From the NCBI RefSeq assembly GCF_020523795.1, contig NZ_JAJALI010000007.1:62001-126000 (forward strand): a stretch of DNA of 64,000 nucleotides, given 5' to 3'. The number at the start of each line of letters is the position of its first letter. The first letter of the stretch is position 1. Source of the DNA: Ancylobacter sp. Lp-2. GTDB taxonomy: Bacteria; Pseudomonadota; Alphaproteobacteria; Rhizobiales; Xanthobacteraceae. Positions 8,799-17,967 of the stretch are shown piece by piece. The position numbers were made by a program, and so were the translations under genes. The notes under the pieces were generated by a model. It made no database searches, was not told the origin of the DNA, and was given only the letters and a program-made list of their open reading frames with translations.

Positions 8799-10451
8799 TC
8801 AGAACAGCGCAGCGGTCTTCTGCAGTGTGATCCATACGCCGACCAGCAGCGGTACACCGACCGCCGTCCAGGCGAGAACCGCATTGAGGTCGAGGCCGCC
8901 GCGCCCGATGCCGAAGGATCCGCCGGCTGCCGCCTCCGATGTGGCGGACCTGGCTTGCAGCGCCTTCAACTCGGCGTCGCTCATATACCAGCGCGCCGCC
9001 ACCGGCCGCACCAAGGTGTTGGCGACCAACCCGAGTGCGAGCATCCCGGCCAATATGTACATGGTGAAATCATAGACCTGATCGCGGGGCACGCCGGCGG
9101 CGATCTGGAACTCGCGAATGTAGTTGACCACCACAGGGCCGACGATGCCGGCCGTCGCCCAGGCGGTCAGCAGCCGTCCATGGATGGCACCGACGAACTG
9201 GGTGCCGAAGATATCGGCCAGATAGGCCGGCACTGTCGCGAAGCCACCGCCATACATGGAGATGATCACGCACAGAATGGCGACGAACAGCACCTGATTG
9301 CCGGAATGCGCCGCCGTCGGCGCGCTCAGATAGAGCAGGATGCCGACCAGGAAGAAGATATAGAAGGTGGTCTTGCGTCCGATCCGGTCGGAGGCCGATG
9401 CCCAGAAGAACCGGCCGCCGATATTGAACAGCGACAGCAGCCCGGCGAACCCTGCCGCGATCGCGGCGATGGAGGCCTTCTGGGCGGTGTCGAGATCGGC
9501 GAAGGAAAGCTCGGGGTGCCCGATGAGGCGGCCGCCGAAGATCTCCTGCAGCATCGGCGAGGCCATGCCGATGACACCGATGCCCGCCGAGACGTTGAGG
9601 CAGAGCACCAGCCAGATCAGCCAGAATTGCGGTGTCTTGTGAGCGTCGCGCAGATGCACGCTGTGCGCGGCGATCATCTTCGATTTTGCCGCGGGCGGCG
9701 TCCAGCCATCCGGGCGCCAGCCATTCGGCGGCACCCGGTAGCCGAAGGCTCCGGCCAGCATGAACACGATATAGATGGCGGCCATGACGAGGAATGTCTG
9801 CCAGACGCCGACCGAATGCGGGCCCTTGAAGGTGTTCATCAGCACATCGGCGATCGGCGCGCCCACCATGGCGCCGCCACCGAAACCCATGATCGCCATG
9901 CCGGTCGCCATGCCCCGGCGATCCGGAAACCACTTGATCAGCGTCGATACCGGGGAAATGTAGCCGAGCCCGAGGCCGATGCCTCCGATGACGCCGGCAC
10001 CGAGCCACATCAGCCAGAGCTGATGGATGGCGACCCCCAGTGCGGCGATGGCGATGCCCCCGCTCCAACAGAAGGCCGCGACGACGCCCGCCTTGCGTGG
10101 CCCCGCCTTCTCCAGCCAGCCGCCCCACAAGGCCGCCGAGGATCCGAGCAGTACAAAGAACAGGGTGTAGATCCAGCCGAGATCCGAGACGCGCCAGTCG
10201 CAGCTCGTCGTGAAGAGTGCCGTGGCCAAGGACATGTCGGAACACGCCACCGGCTGGTCGATGCCGACCGCACGGGTCAGCGGCAGCCAGAAGACGCTGA
10301 AGCCATAGGCCATGCCGATGCACAGGTGGATCGCCAGGGCCGCCGGAGGTAGCAGCCAGCGATTGAAGCCGGCGCGGGCGACGATGCGTTCGCGCTCAAG
10401 CAGGCCTGGCCTCTCCGAGGCGTTTGGAAGGGTGTCGAATGTGGCCGTCAT
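8799..10451 (-). CDS. OFA-family MFS transporter with fused C-terminal small-subunit helix
   Basis: 550 residues from the ATG at 10451, preceded by GAAGAGGAAATC. Twelve MFS membrane segments are recognisable, with the opening IHLCIGMAYGFSVFWLPL, loop SPVSTLIKWFPDRRGMATG and DRIGRKTTFYIFFLVG. These are typical of the oxalate/formate antiporter (OFA) group, which exchanges carboxylates across the inner membrane. The last ~35 residues form an extra helix (LAWTAVGVPLLVGVW) that in many relatives is a separate short gene annotated as MFS small subunit. A sigma-54 promoter and activator site lie directly upstream, and the sensor-regulator pair behind them probably turns it on. Confidence 0.88.
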   Translation of the reverse strand: MTATFDTLPNASERPGLLERERIVARAGFNRWLLPPAALAIHLCIGMAYGFSVFWLPLTRAVGIDQPVACSDMSLATALFTTSCDWRVSDLGWIYTLFFVLLGSSAALWGGWLEKAGPRKAGVVAAFCWSGGIAIAALGVAIHQLWLMWLGAGVIGGIGLGLGYISPVSTLIKWFPDRRGMATGMAIMGFGGGAMVGAPIADVLMNTFKGPHSVGVWQTFLVMAAIYIVFMLAGAFGYRVPPNGWRPDGWTPPAAKSKMIAAHSVHLRDAHKTPQFWLIWLVLCLNVSAGIGVIGMASPMLQEIFGGRLIGHPELSFADLDTAQKASIAAIAAGFAGLLSLFNIGGRFFWASASDRIGRKTTFYIFFLVGILLYLSAPTAAHSGNQVLFVAILCVIISMYGGGFATVPAYLADIFGTQFVGAIHGRLLTAWATAGIVGPVVVNYIREFQIAAGVPRDQVYDFTMYILAGMLALGLVANTLVRPVAARWYMSDAELKALQARSATSEAAAGGSFGIGRGGLDLNAVLAWTAVGVPLLVGVWITLQKTAALF

Positions 10452-10502
10452 GGCGATTTCCTCTTCGGCGCAGCACATGTTTTTGGTTGGCGACAAAAGT
10501 TC

Positions 10503-10518
10503 AGCAACCAGCGTGCCA
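10503..10518 (-). promoter_or_regulatory. Sigma-54 (RpoN) -24/-12 promoter of the MFS gene
   Basis: The minus strand reads TGGCACGCTGGTTGCT. This is the full consensus TGGCACG-N4-TTGC[AT], with GG (10516-10517) and GC (10504-10505) exactly ten bases apart. It lies about 50 bp before the MFS start codon, giving a leader of roughly 40 bases. The adjacent regulator is of the sigma-54-activating class. Confidence 0.85.
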
Positions 10519-10570
10519 GAGGAAAAAGTCGTTATTTTTCAATGAATAAATAGTCGGAGCCGAGGTCGAG

Positions 10571-10608
10571 ACGGACAATATGTCCCGGCCTCGGGACATA
10601 TTGTCCGT
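10571..10608. promoter_or_regulatory. Perfect 17-bp inverted repeat, probable upstream activator site
   Basis: Arms 10571-10587 and 10592-10608 are perfect complements separated by 4 nt. Each arm also contains GGACA-N3-TGTCC or its complement, so two dyads are nested. The element is centred about 85 bp upstream of the -12 element, the normal position for enhancer sites of NtrC-class activators. It also lies just past the stop of the kinase gene, so a secondary terminator role is possible. Confidence 0.75.
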
Positions 10609-10643
10609 CCCGGGTCGGCCTGCCTTCGTGGCAATCCGTCAGG

Positions 10644-12665
10644 CTAGCTCGCCTCTGGCAGGAACACCGTGAAGGTCGTTCCTTCGCCCGGAATGCTGCG
10701 GACGGCGATCTCGCCGCCCTGCCTGGTCACCAGCTTGCGGGTGATCGACAGCCCGAGGCCATTGCCCCGCCCGGCCTTGGTGGTGAAGAAGGGATCGAAG
10801 ATCCGTGCCATGACCTCGGCCGTCATGCCGGTTCCGGTATCTTCGACATCGATACCGATCCCCTCGCGGTCCTCTCGCTCCATGTCGTAGGCGCGCAGCG
10901 TCAGCTCGCCACCATCGGGCATGGCGTGGATGGCGTTGACGATGAGATTGACCAGCACCTGCTGGAGTTCGGTGCGGTTCATCAGGACGAGGCGCGACGC
11001 CCGATCCTCGCACCTGACGGTGACGGCGCTGCGGTCGAGAAGATGGCGCACCAGCGGCAGGCAGTCGGCGATCACCTCGGCCGGGCCGTGGCGATCCGCC
11101 GCCCCGGCATATTCCTCCGGGCGAGCGAATTGCAGCAGGCGCCCGACGATCTCGCTGACCCGCATGATCTGTTCGTCGATCAGCCGGAATTCGGTGCGTC
11201 CCTCGCCACTGCGCCCGACCAGCTCCCGCAGAACATCGAGATTGCCCTGGATGACCGCAATGGGGTTGTTGATCTCGTGGGCGACACCGGCGGTGATTTC
11301 GCCGACCGCGGCCAGCTTCTCCGACATGATCAGCTGCCGGGTGGTCGCTTCGATCTCCCGATTGGCGAGTTCGAGCGCGCGGGTCCGCTCGTCGACCTTG
11401 CGGTTGAGGGTTTCGTTCCAGCCGACGAGCTCGCGCTCGCGTTCGGCCAGCTGGCCGAGCAACCGGTCGAGATTGCGCGCGACCCGGCCGAGTTCGTCAT
11501 CGGTATAGGCAAGTGCCGTGCGAGCATCGCGTTCGCCGGCCTCGACACGCGCGATCGTCTCGTCCATGCGCTCCAAGGGCTTGAACACCGAGCCGGCCCA
11601 ACGCAGGAAGATCGGCACGCTCGCCCCCGCGACGGCCAGGAAGGCCAAGGCGACGGCGATCAGCGTGATCTGCTTCGAGCGGGTGAAGGGCCGTTCGAGA
11701 AAGCCGACATAGAGCATGCCGACCCGCGCGCCATGGCTGTCGGAAATCGGCTCATAGGCCGACATGTACCAGTCGTCGACGACGAAGGCGCTGCCGAGCC
11801 AGACCTTGCCTTGGTCGAGCACCGCTTCGCGAACCGCCTTCGAGACCCGCGTGCCCAGCGCCCGCTTTCCCTCGAACAGGCGGACATTGGTGCTGATGCG
11901 CACATCGTCGAGGAACAGCGTCGCCGTGCCGACGCTGCCGTCCGGCAGGCTGTTCTCGCGGTAGACGAGATCGTTGATGGTGTCGATGAAGACCAGGTTC
12001 TGATTGAGGAGGATGCCGGCGACGAGGGCGCCGGTCCTCCCGTCGGGCCACGGCACGGCGGCGGCGGCGTGCACGACGAGGCCCTGTGTTTCTTCGCGGC
12101 GGTCGCTGGCTGCCGCGTTGGGCGTAGGTACCAGTTCGATGCGCGCCCGGGCCGCCAGTTCCGGCGAGATCGCCTCCAACTGCTGCGAGGTGAACAGGTC
12201 CACTGATGTGCGCGTGCCTCCGGCCAGCGCGGCATCGAGCACCGGGCCAGCCGTGCCGGTGTCGCCTGCGGCGATGGGGCGTGCCGACGCCACAAGGCGG
12301 CGGTCGGCATCGAGGAGATAGAGGAAATCGAATCCCAATGCCTCCCGTCGCTCTTCCAGCAGGGTGGTCAGTTCCGTCTTTTGCGCGTCGCCGAGCTGGC
12401 GCTGGAACAGGGCCGACAGGCCAAGGGACTGCAGATGATCGCCGGTCGTTTCGAGAATGCGCGCGAAATATTGGTGGGCGATGGTGAGGTCGCCATGCAC
12501 CTTGGACTGCAGCAGGGCATCGAATTTTTCATTCCAGCGGACCATGGTCGCGGCGAGCAGCAGGGGCACGACGACGAGGGTCGGGAGCAGCGCAATCGCG
12601 AGCAGGCGGATCCTGACCGGAACGGCGCGTCGCGGCCGACCGGCGGAGTCAGCTTGCCTCGACAT
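10644..12665 (-). CDS. Sensor histidine kinase (DctB-like, two-component system)
   Basis: 673 residues from the ATG at 12665, which overlaps the end of the response-regulator gene by 17 bases. One membrane helix lies near residues 18-42 and another about residues 325-350, enclosing a long periplasmic cache-like sensor region ([17 protein letters not shown]). A HAMP-like segment and coiled coil follow. The H-box is [13 protein letters not shown] with phospho-acceptor His463. ATPase boxes are [18 protein letters not shown] and [14 protein letters not shown]. It senses an external ligand, presumably the carboxylate carried by the MFS protein, and phosphorylates the upstream-encoded regulator. 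Confidence 0.9.
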   Translation of the reverse strand: MSRQADSAGRPRRAVPVRIRLLAIALLPTLVVVPLLLAATMVRWNEKFDALLQSKVHGDLTIAHQYFARILETTGDHLQSLGLSALFQRQLGDAQKTELTTLLEERREALGFDFLYLLDADRRLVASARPIAAGDTGTAGPVLDAALAGGTRTSVDLFTSQQLEAISPELAARARIELVPTPNAAASDRREETQGLVVHAAAAVPWPDGRTGALVAGILLNQNLVFIDTINDLVYRENSLPDGSVGTATLFLDDVRISTNVRLFEGKRALGTRVSKAVREAVLDQGKVWLGSAFVVDDWYMSAYEPISDSHGARVGMLYVGFLERPFTRSKQITLIAVALAFLAVAGASVPIFLRWAGSVFKPLERMDETIARVEAGERDARTALAYTDDELGRVARNLDRLLGQLAERERELVGWNETLNRKVDERTRALELANREIEATTRQLIMSEKLAAVGEITAGVAHEINNPIAVIQGNLDVLRELVGRSGEGRTEFRLIDEQIMRVSEIVGRLLQFARPEEYAGAADRHGPAEVIADCLPLVRHLLDRSAVTVRCEDRASRLVLMNRTELQQVLVNLIVNAIHAMPDGGELTLRAYDMEREDREGIGIDVEDTGTGMTAEVMARIFDPFFTTKAGRGNGLGLSITRKLVTRQGGEIAVRSIPGEGTTFTVFLPEAS

Positions 12666-14043
12666 TCCACTGCGCGCATTTGCGGTCGATGGTCTTGCGC
12701 GACACGCCCAGCCGGCGGGCGGTCTCCGCGCGATCGAAGCCGGTCTGCTCCAGCACGGCGAGGATGTGGCGACGTTCCACGTCCTCCAGCAGTCCATCCT
12801 CGCGGTCGGACGATGGCTCCCCAAGCTGGGGCAGGTCGTTGGCGAAGCGACCGAGAATGAGCGAGCGCTCGATGACGTTGCGCAGCTCACGGATGTTCCC
12901 CGGCCAGCGGTAGCGCCGGAGCGCCTCGCGGGCTGCGGTGTCGAGCAGGATGGCGGGTACGCCGAGCTGGCGCGACAGGGTCTTCACGAACAGAACGGCG
13001 AGTTCCTCGATATCCTCGCGGCGCTCGCGCAGGGGCGGCAGCCGGACCTGCATGACGTTGATGCGGTAGTAGAGATCCGCGCGGAAGCGACCGGCCTGCA
13101 CGTCCTGTTCAAGGTCGCGATTGGTTGCGAAGACGAGGCGCACGTCGACCGGAATTTCCCGCTCGGCTCCCACCGGCCGGACGCGGCGATCCTCCAGTAC
13201 ACGCAGCAGCTTGCTCTGCATCGCGGCGGGGAGCTCTCCGATTTCGTCGAGAAACAGGGTGCCGCCGCTTGCATGCGCGAACAGTCCGTCGCGGGCGGCG
13301 GCGGCTCCGGTGAACGACCCCTTCAGGTGGCCGAACAACTCGCTCTCGATCATCTCCGGCGGAATCGCCGCACAGTTCACCGGGACGAAAGCCTTGTCCG
13401 CCCGGTTGGACATGGCGTGAAGGACGCGAGCCGCCACCTCCTTGCCCGTCCCGGATTCGCCGACGAGCAGAACCGATGACGGGAGCGGGGCGACGCGGGA
13501 AATCGTTTCGCGCACGGCGGATATGGCGGCCGAGCCGCCAATGAGCTTGTGTTGGCCGACGCCCTCACCGTTGGCGCGCAGTTCCTGCCGCAGTACCGAA
13601 TTCTCGCGCCGCAGCGACTGCCGGTCGAGACAGCGTGCGACGGCGTTAAGAATCTGGTTGGAGCGGAAAGGCTTGAGGACGAAGTCCGATGCACCGACAC
13701 GCAGAGCCTCGATGGCCGTCTCGAGGTCGGCGTAGGCCGTAATCAGGATGGCATCGGAATAGAAACCGATCGCGCGTTGCTCGGCCAGCCACTGGATGCC
13801 GGTCTTGCCCGGCATCACATTGTCGACGATCACCACGTCGTAATGTCGCTCGTCCATCTTTCGCGAGGCCTGCTGGGCGTCACTGGCCTCGTCGACGAGA
13901 TGGCTGCGCGGGCCGAGAATGCGCAGGAGGAAGTTGCGAATGCCCGGCTCGTCATCGACAACGAGGATCGAGGCCTGTCGCAAAGCCGAGCCAAACTCCG
14001 AGCTCGTTACTGCGGACTCCCGCAGTCGCTCAGCCGGTTCCAC
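12649..14043 (-). CDS. Sigma-54-activating response regulator (NtrC/DctD class)
   Basis: 464 residues with receiver, AAA+ and Fis-type DNA-binding domains. The receiver has acidic pair D30/D31, phospho-acceptor D74 (VIVDNVMPG) and K124. The AAA+ core shows Walker A GESGTGKE (195-202), Walker B GTLFLDEIGELP (261-272) and arginine-rich VFATNRDL. The sigma-54 contact loop reads GSFTGA (242-247) instead of the usual GAFTGA. The C-terminal helix-turn-helix is near residues 437-458 (ETARRLGVSRKTIDRK). It is the first gene of a two-gene operon with the kinase and the likely activator of the sigma-54 promoter at 10503. Confidence 0.93.
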   Translation of the reverse strand: MEPAERLRESAVTSSEFGSALRQASILVVDDEPGIRNFLLRILGPRSHLVDEASDAQQASRKMDERHYDVVIVDNVMPGKTGIQWLAEQRAIGFYSDAILITAYADLETAIEALRVGASDFVLKPFRSNQILNAVARCLDRQSLRRENSVLRQELRANGEGVGQHKLIGGSAAISAVRETISRVAPLPSSVLLVGESGTGKEVAARVLHAMSNRADKAFVPVNCAAIPPEMIESELFGHLKGSFTGAAAARDGLFAHASGGTLFLDEIGELPAAMQSKLLRVLEDRRVRPVGAEREIPVDVRLVFATNRDLEQDVQAGRFRADLYYRINVMQVRLPPLRERREDIEELAVLFVKTLSRQLGVPAILLDTAAREALRRYRWPGNIRELRNVIERSLILGRFANDLPQLGEPSSDREDGLLEDVERRHILAVLEQTGFDRAETARRLGVSRKTIDRKCAQWNVEAS

Positions 14044-14436
14044 CGAGCTACCTCCCGTCGTGTTTCTGTTTGTCCGAACCTAGGGGGAGGGACGGTTCGC
14101 TGGCAAGTGAGATCCCCACTCCGCTTTCTGTCAGCGGTGGATGGCACTGTGGCTGGACATCCGGCAAGGCGAGGCGCCGCGGCCTGTCACGTGCCACCTT
14201 CGTCGCCACATCGCGAACCAGCCGGATTTCCGGGCGAGACGTCTTCCTTCTCGCGGAGATGATCCAAAATCTCATGGGTCTGGAGCTGATGGCGTGCGCG
14301 CTGCACGAAAACCTTCCGTCGGACTCTGGGAATGGCGCACGTTCTGTAAACGGCTGCGCGACCATCTCGGCATCAATGCCCGATGCCCTATCGGCCCATC
14401 TCCGCGCCGGGCTTTTCATTTCTGGGGCGGGTTGGT
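14044..14436. other. Intergenic region (393 bp), no gene seen
   Basis: It lies upstream of the response regulator. Open frames here carry no recognisable domain or credible ribosome site. It probably holds the promoter for the two-component operon and decayed sequence linked to the Hint-domain remnant that follows. Confidence 0.35.
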
Positions 14437-14748
14437 CTACGCCGCGGCGTTTCCAGCCAGCCGGGCACGAAGACCTGCCGGCAATTGCCGCGCGGATTTC
14501 ACCCGTGGCAGGTCCATCTCGGCGACCGGTGCCTCGGAAGCTTCCTGCCAGTTGTCGAAGCGGCGGCGGGTGACGTTGTCGACAAAGGTCTCCGCCGCCA
14601 CGCCTTCGGCGAGGATCAGCGAATGGTCTTCGAGCTCGACGTGATAATAGGTGAAGGTCTTCGGCATCTCGGTATGTCGAGTGATCGTCTTACCGTTCAC
14701 GAGCCCACGACACGGCACGCTGACGCGGTACCGTTCGATCTGATGCAA
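14437..14748 (-). pseudogene. Remnant of a Hint-domain (Hint_2) protein, C-terminal part
   Basis: About 90 residues match the C-terminal part of the Hedgehog/intein-like Hint module found at the end of large secreted alphaproteobacterial proteins: GLVNGKTITR, then MPKTFTYYHVELEDHSLIL, then AEGVAAETFVDN and RFDNW. The upstream Hint catalytic residues and the passenger are missing. The only in-frame start is a TTG at 14748 with unrelated sequence before it. I read it as the surviving 3' end of a lost gene. Confidence 0.65.
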
Positions 14749-15035
14749 GCAGGTTTCGGCCCCCTACCTGGCCTGGGCGATAGTTAGCCGCTTCGAGCGC
14801 GTCCGTGTCCGAAGCAGACGCTCCGAAGCGGGTGGGCTGGCAAATTCGGTTCTGAAGCGACAGAGGGGCCGACGCGGAGCCCCCTTCCGTGGCTTGTTTC
14901 CCTCATCCCTTACTGGAGGAACTGGCGCATAGTTCACGCGCGAGGTCCTAGGTTAGGGCGTGTTCGCGATGGCGCGGCAATGTGGGGTGGCTGCATCCTC
15001 CCTCGGCCATGCGGACGCGGCCCATGCGGAAGCGT

Positions 15036-15122
15036 CTAGTGCTTATGGCGGCGATCGTAGACGACCAAACTGACCACATAGCCGACGACCACGGCGGCCA
15101 GAAACCCTAATCCAAACGGCAT
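15036..15122 (-). CDS. Small single-pass membrane protein (28 residues), hypothetical
   Basis: From the ATG at 15122, preceded by GGAGAG at ideal spacing, a 28-residue frame encodes a short start (MPFG), one hydrophobic helix (LGFLAAVVVGYVVSLVVY) and a basic tail DRRHKH. Size, topology and ribosome site fit a bacterial membrane miniprotein. There is no homology evidence, so the call rests on composition and the ribosome site. The flanking interval 14749-15035 shows no other gene. Confidence 0.4.
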   Translation of the reverse strand: MPFGLGFLAAVVVGYVVSLVVYDRRHKH

Positions 15123-15292
15123 AGCGGCTCTCCAATCCCCAACTTGCGTCATAATAACGCTGCTTATGGTTTTTTGGTGGCGGTATTCCTTTGGGCGGTC
15201 GGGTGCGCCGGCTACGAAGGCGCCCGATCTGGACCTGGGTCCGGGACCAGGGTTGTGGTGGGGGATGGACACAGGTTGTTCGTGAAATGAGA

Positions 15293-15333
15293 GGCCGGGC
15301 ACTGCGCGGTGCTGGGTGAAACAGTGCCCGGCC
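15293..15333. repeat. Perfect 12-bp inverted repeat with 17-nt loop
   Basis: GGCCGGGCACTG (15293-15304) pairs with CAGTGCCCGGCC (15322-15333). It lies in the 489-bp gap 15123-15611, which has no larger gene. A second small hairpin, CGCCACG/CGTGGCG, follows at 15381-15400. The element could be part of an RNA leader or small RNA. No U-run follows on either strand, so an intrinsic terminator is unlikely. Confidence 0.45.
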
Positions 15334-15611
15334 ATGATCTGACGAGGTTGCGCCGTCATCAGGTCGAACCCAACCTACCGCGCCACGGCCGGGCGTGGCG
15401 TTACGAGTTGTTTCGGGTAGGTTTCTCTTGGTGTTCGAGCGTTGCGCAGCGTGACGCCGGGCGCAGTGTGAGGCCGAATCTGCGCCATGTCGTTGATGCC
15501 GACCCCCTTGCCGCATCCACCCTTGATGGAGCCGGGGCACGGTGTCCGGGTCTGGCGTTCTCTCCAGCCCCAAAGCGCGGTAGCCTCGCCTCGTGATGCC
15601 ATGGGAAGCAT

Positions 15612-15941
15612 ATGATGGATCGTCGTGGGTTTCTGTTTGGACTGCTTGGCCTCGCGGGCGCCGGGGCGGCGGCGGGCGTCGCCGTATCTTCGGCCGAAGC
15701 GTCGGTCTTGGGACTGCTGAAGAACGCCGTACCCGTCGATCCCGACACGGCGTCTGCGACCGTGGGAACGGCCCCGGATGGAACGGCCATAGAGTCCACG
15801 CAGGGGCGCCCGCCACCGCCTCGTCGCGCGCCGCCGCCTCGACGCCCTCCGCCTCGGCGCCGCAGGCGCGTCCGCGTCTGCCGTCGCGTTCGGGATCGCT
15901 GGGGCCATCGGCGCACTCGCTGCTGGTACGAATGGCGGTAG
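15612..15941 (+). CDS. Small exported Pro/Arg-rich protein with Tat-like signal, hypothetical
   Basis: 109 residues (or 108 from the adjacent ATG at 15615), with GGGAAG at good distance. The start MDRRGFLFGLLGLAGAGAA is a twin-arginine-like signal. The mature protein is short, with a very Pro/Arg-rich stretch (residues 65-85). It ends with two cysteines in a basic, aromatic tail (VRVCRRVRDRWG, then RTRCWYEWR). Similar tiny exported proteins with an R-x-V-C-R motif are common and uncharacterised in Hyphomicrobiales. A weak hairpin at 16022-16043 follows. Confidence 0.6.
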   Translation: MMDRRGFLFGLLGLAGAGAAAGVAVSSAEASVLGLLKNAVPVDPDTASATVGTAPDGTAIESTQGRPPPPRRAPPPRRPPPRRRRRVRVCRRVRDRWGHRRTRCWYEWR

Positions 15942-16117
15942 CGCCGGCCATCCGGTAGCGGGCTATGCGGAAGCGCCCCTGTTCGCGGGCGCGACAAGGC
16001 TGCGTCTACGCGGAGAAAAGCGGCTCGGGAAACCTTCCGAGCCCAACCCGTCGAATGTGAGATTCGATAAGCAGAACCCGCCGTGGATTGTCCCGTGCGA
16101 TTGGGAGGGAGGACGCA

Positions 16118-16555
16118 GTGGAAGCCGTGGACCCTTTCAATCTGGTGCGCTTCTCCGAGGCTCAGCAATCTATTTTCGAGACGGCCGTCGCCGAGCTGCG
16201 TGCCGGCCGCAAGCGCTCGCACTGGATGTGGTTCGTCTTCCCGCAATTGCGCGGCCTCGGCCGCTCGCCGACTGCCAAATTCTACGGGATTTCATCGATC
16301 GAGGAGGCCCGAGCCTATCTTGCCGATCCCATCCTCGGCGAGCGATTGCGCCTCGCGACCACCGCGGCGCTCGAGACCCAGGAGCGCTCGGCACGCGCAC
16401 TCTTCGGCTCCCCCGACGACATGAAATTTCGCTCGTCCATGACGTTGTTTGCGATAGTGGCCGCAGGCAAGGAAGGTTCGCCGTTTCAGTGGGCGCTGGA
16501 TCGCTTTTTCGCAGGCGAAGCAGATGCGCAGACGCTCCGGTTGCTCGGTCGATGA
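16118..16555 (+). CDS. DUF1810 family protein
   Basis: 145 residues from a GTG at 16118 preceded by GGGAGGGAGG, a much better start than the TTG at 16088. It carries the family hallmarks DPFNLVRF, AELRAGRKRSHWMWFVFPQL near the N-terminus and KFYGI, followed by the DDMKFRSSMTLF segment. The length matches the usual 140-150 residues. DUF1810 proteins are cytosolic and of unknown function; some are predicted to belong to ADP-ribose/NAD-linked superfamilies, which I cannot test here. It is convergent with the DUF2325 gene across a 172-bp gap with no gene. Confidence 0.85.
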   Translation: MEAVDPFNLVRFSEAQQSIFETAVAELRAGRKRSHWMWFVFPQLRGLGRSPTAKFYGISSIEEARAYLADPILGERLRLATTAALETQERSARALFGSPDDMKFRSSMTLFAIVAAGKEGSPFQWALDRFFAGEADAQTLRLLGR

Positions 16556-16727
16556 TTGCGACCGACGCAGCAACGGAGAGGTCCGCCTGGGATGAGCGGG
16601 ATTATCGTGTTCCGCTCCCATATGCATGCTGGCGGGGCAACCTAAACGCCGGGAAGATATCGATTGGTACGAACAGTCAACCCTATCGAGACGCTGATTG
16701 CGGAGAGCTTCTTCGTCTTGTCACCGA

Positions 16728-17954
16728 TTATACTGCGCCAAGCGCGCCCAGGAAGCTCGCAAGACTGGCGTTGCGCAATGCATAGAACGGCTTGCCGGTC
16801 TGCTGGCAGGTCCGTTTGACCTGTTCGACGGCACGGTGGCTCACGCAGTCGACGGGAAAATAGACGGCGTCGGCCTGGCTGACGAGGCCGGGGAGAAGGC
16901 TCGATTTGTCCTCGAGTCCTCCATCGTGAGCGAGGAAGCGACCGTCCCGGCGCTCAACCTGTTGCCGGAGTTGCTCGACAAGCTTCGGTCGTCCGCCGAC
17001 ATATAGGACGGTCCGGTCACGCAGGCTGGCAACATCGATGTCGGGCGAGGCATCCTCCGGGATCTCCACCAGTGCTTCCAGCGTCGCAATGGTTTCCGCC
17101 TGCGCACGGGTTTCTTGTTCCAGCGCAAGGGCATGTTGACGGGCCTCGTCGAGAGCCGCCGTCAGCTCCTCGACTCTCCTCTGCAGCGTCGCGGCGTGCG
17201 CATGTTCATCCCCGACATGCTCGCGCAACCGCTCGATCTCATTGGCCAGCTCGGGTGAAGGGGAGGGCGTGGCGCGGAGGGCGACGCGCCGCTCGGTCTC
17301 GCTCTCCTCCAGCCGTCGCGTCAGCTCGGCCTTCTCCTGCGCGGCTTCGTGAAGTCTCGCCTGTTGCCGGGCGATCTTTTCGTCGCGCTCGGCGAGACTG
17401 CGCTCGAGCAGCCGAAGGCGGGCAATGTCGGCCCGGTTCGACATGCCCACCAGATGCGACAGCATGTGGACGTCGCCGAAGACGTCTGACAGCAGCGGCT
17501 TGTCGGTGGCGGGATGGGTGAGCACCGCCCAATAGGCGCCGGGAATATCGCCGCGCTCAAGGCAATCCTTCCAGAGGGAGCGCACCTCGTCGGTGCCCTT
17601 CGCGCTGGCGAAGCGCTTGAGGGTGCTGTCGTTGCGCTTGTCGAGCGCCTTGTGCAGCATCTTGCCGGCGAACTCGCCTGTGCCGGAGCTGCTCACTGCC
17701 CGGCTGTGCAGGGAATGGTCGCTGGCCGATCGTGCATCCGCGACGCCGAGCTTGACGAAGAGCTGTCGCAACTCGGTGGTGGTCAGGCAGGTGCCGATGA
17801 CCGAACAATGCAGCGCGGGAGCGAGATCCCATAGACGCCGGCGGCCGGGGGCGGCCGCCACATTGCCGGGCGCCTCGAATGTGGAGCGCGGCAGCAGATC
17901 CGCGACGCGCCGGGTTGGAGCGAGGGGATGTTGAAGGATCGCGGGCGCCGGCAT
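16728..17954 (-). CDS. DUF2325 domain protein with central coiled coil
   Basis: 408 residues. The N-terminal third is a helical domain (HCSVIGTCLTTTELRQLF, VHMLSHLVGMSNRADIARLR). A long coiled coil occupies roughly residues 180-300, rich in Glu, Arg and Leu. The C-terminal ~95 residues are the DUF2325 module: VLYVGGRPKLVEQLR, FLAHDGGLED, then ADAVYFPVDCVSHRAV and KPFYALRNASL. The function is not established. A Mo-box-like sequence lies 14 bp upstream of the proposed start (17968-17991), placing it with the other candidate molybdenum-responsive genes downstream. Confidence 0.85.
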   Translation of the reverse strand: MPAPAILQHPLAPTRRVADLLPRSTFEAPGNVAAAPGRRRLWDLAPALHCSVIGTCLTTTELRQLFVKLGVADARSASDHSLHSRAVSSSGTGEFAGKMLHKALDKRNDSTLKRFASAKGTDEVRSLWKDCLERGDIPGAYWAVLTHPATDKPLLSDVFGDVHMLSHLVGMSNRADIARLRLLERSLAERDEKIARQQARLHEAAQEKAELTRRLEESETERRVALRATPSPSPELANEIERLREHVGDEHAHAATLQRRVEELTAALDEARQHALALEQETRAQAETIATLEALVEIPEDASPDIDVASLRDRTVLYVGGRPKLVEQLRQQVERRDGRFLAHDGGLEDKSSLLPGLVSQADAVYFPVDCVSHRAVEQVKRTCQQTGKPFYALRNASLASFLGALGAV

Positions 17955-17967
17955 GCTGCCTCCATGT

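Noticed and set aside
8658-10352. 564-codon plus-strand open frame opposite the MFS gene
   Set aside because: Composition is Asp/His/Arg/Gly-rich with no domain, as expected for antisense of a membrane protein in GC-rich DNA.
16022-16043. GGCTCGG/CCGAGCC hairpin as an intrinsic terminator
   Set aside because: The stem is only 7 bp and no U-run follows, so the evidence is too weak for a terminator call.
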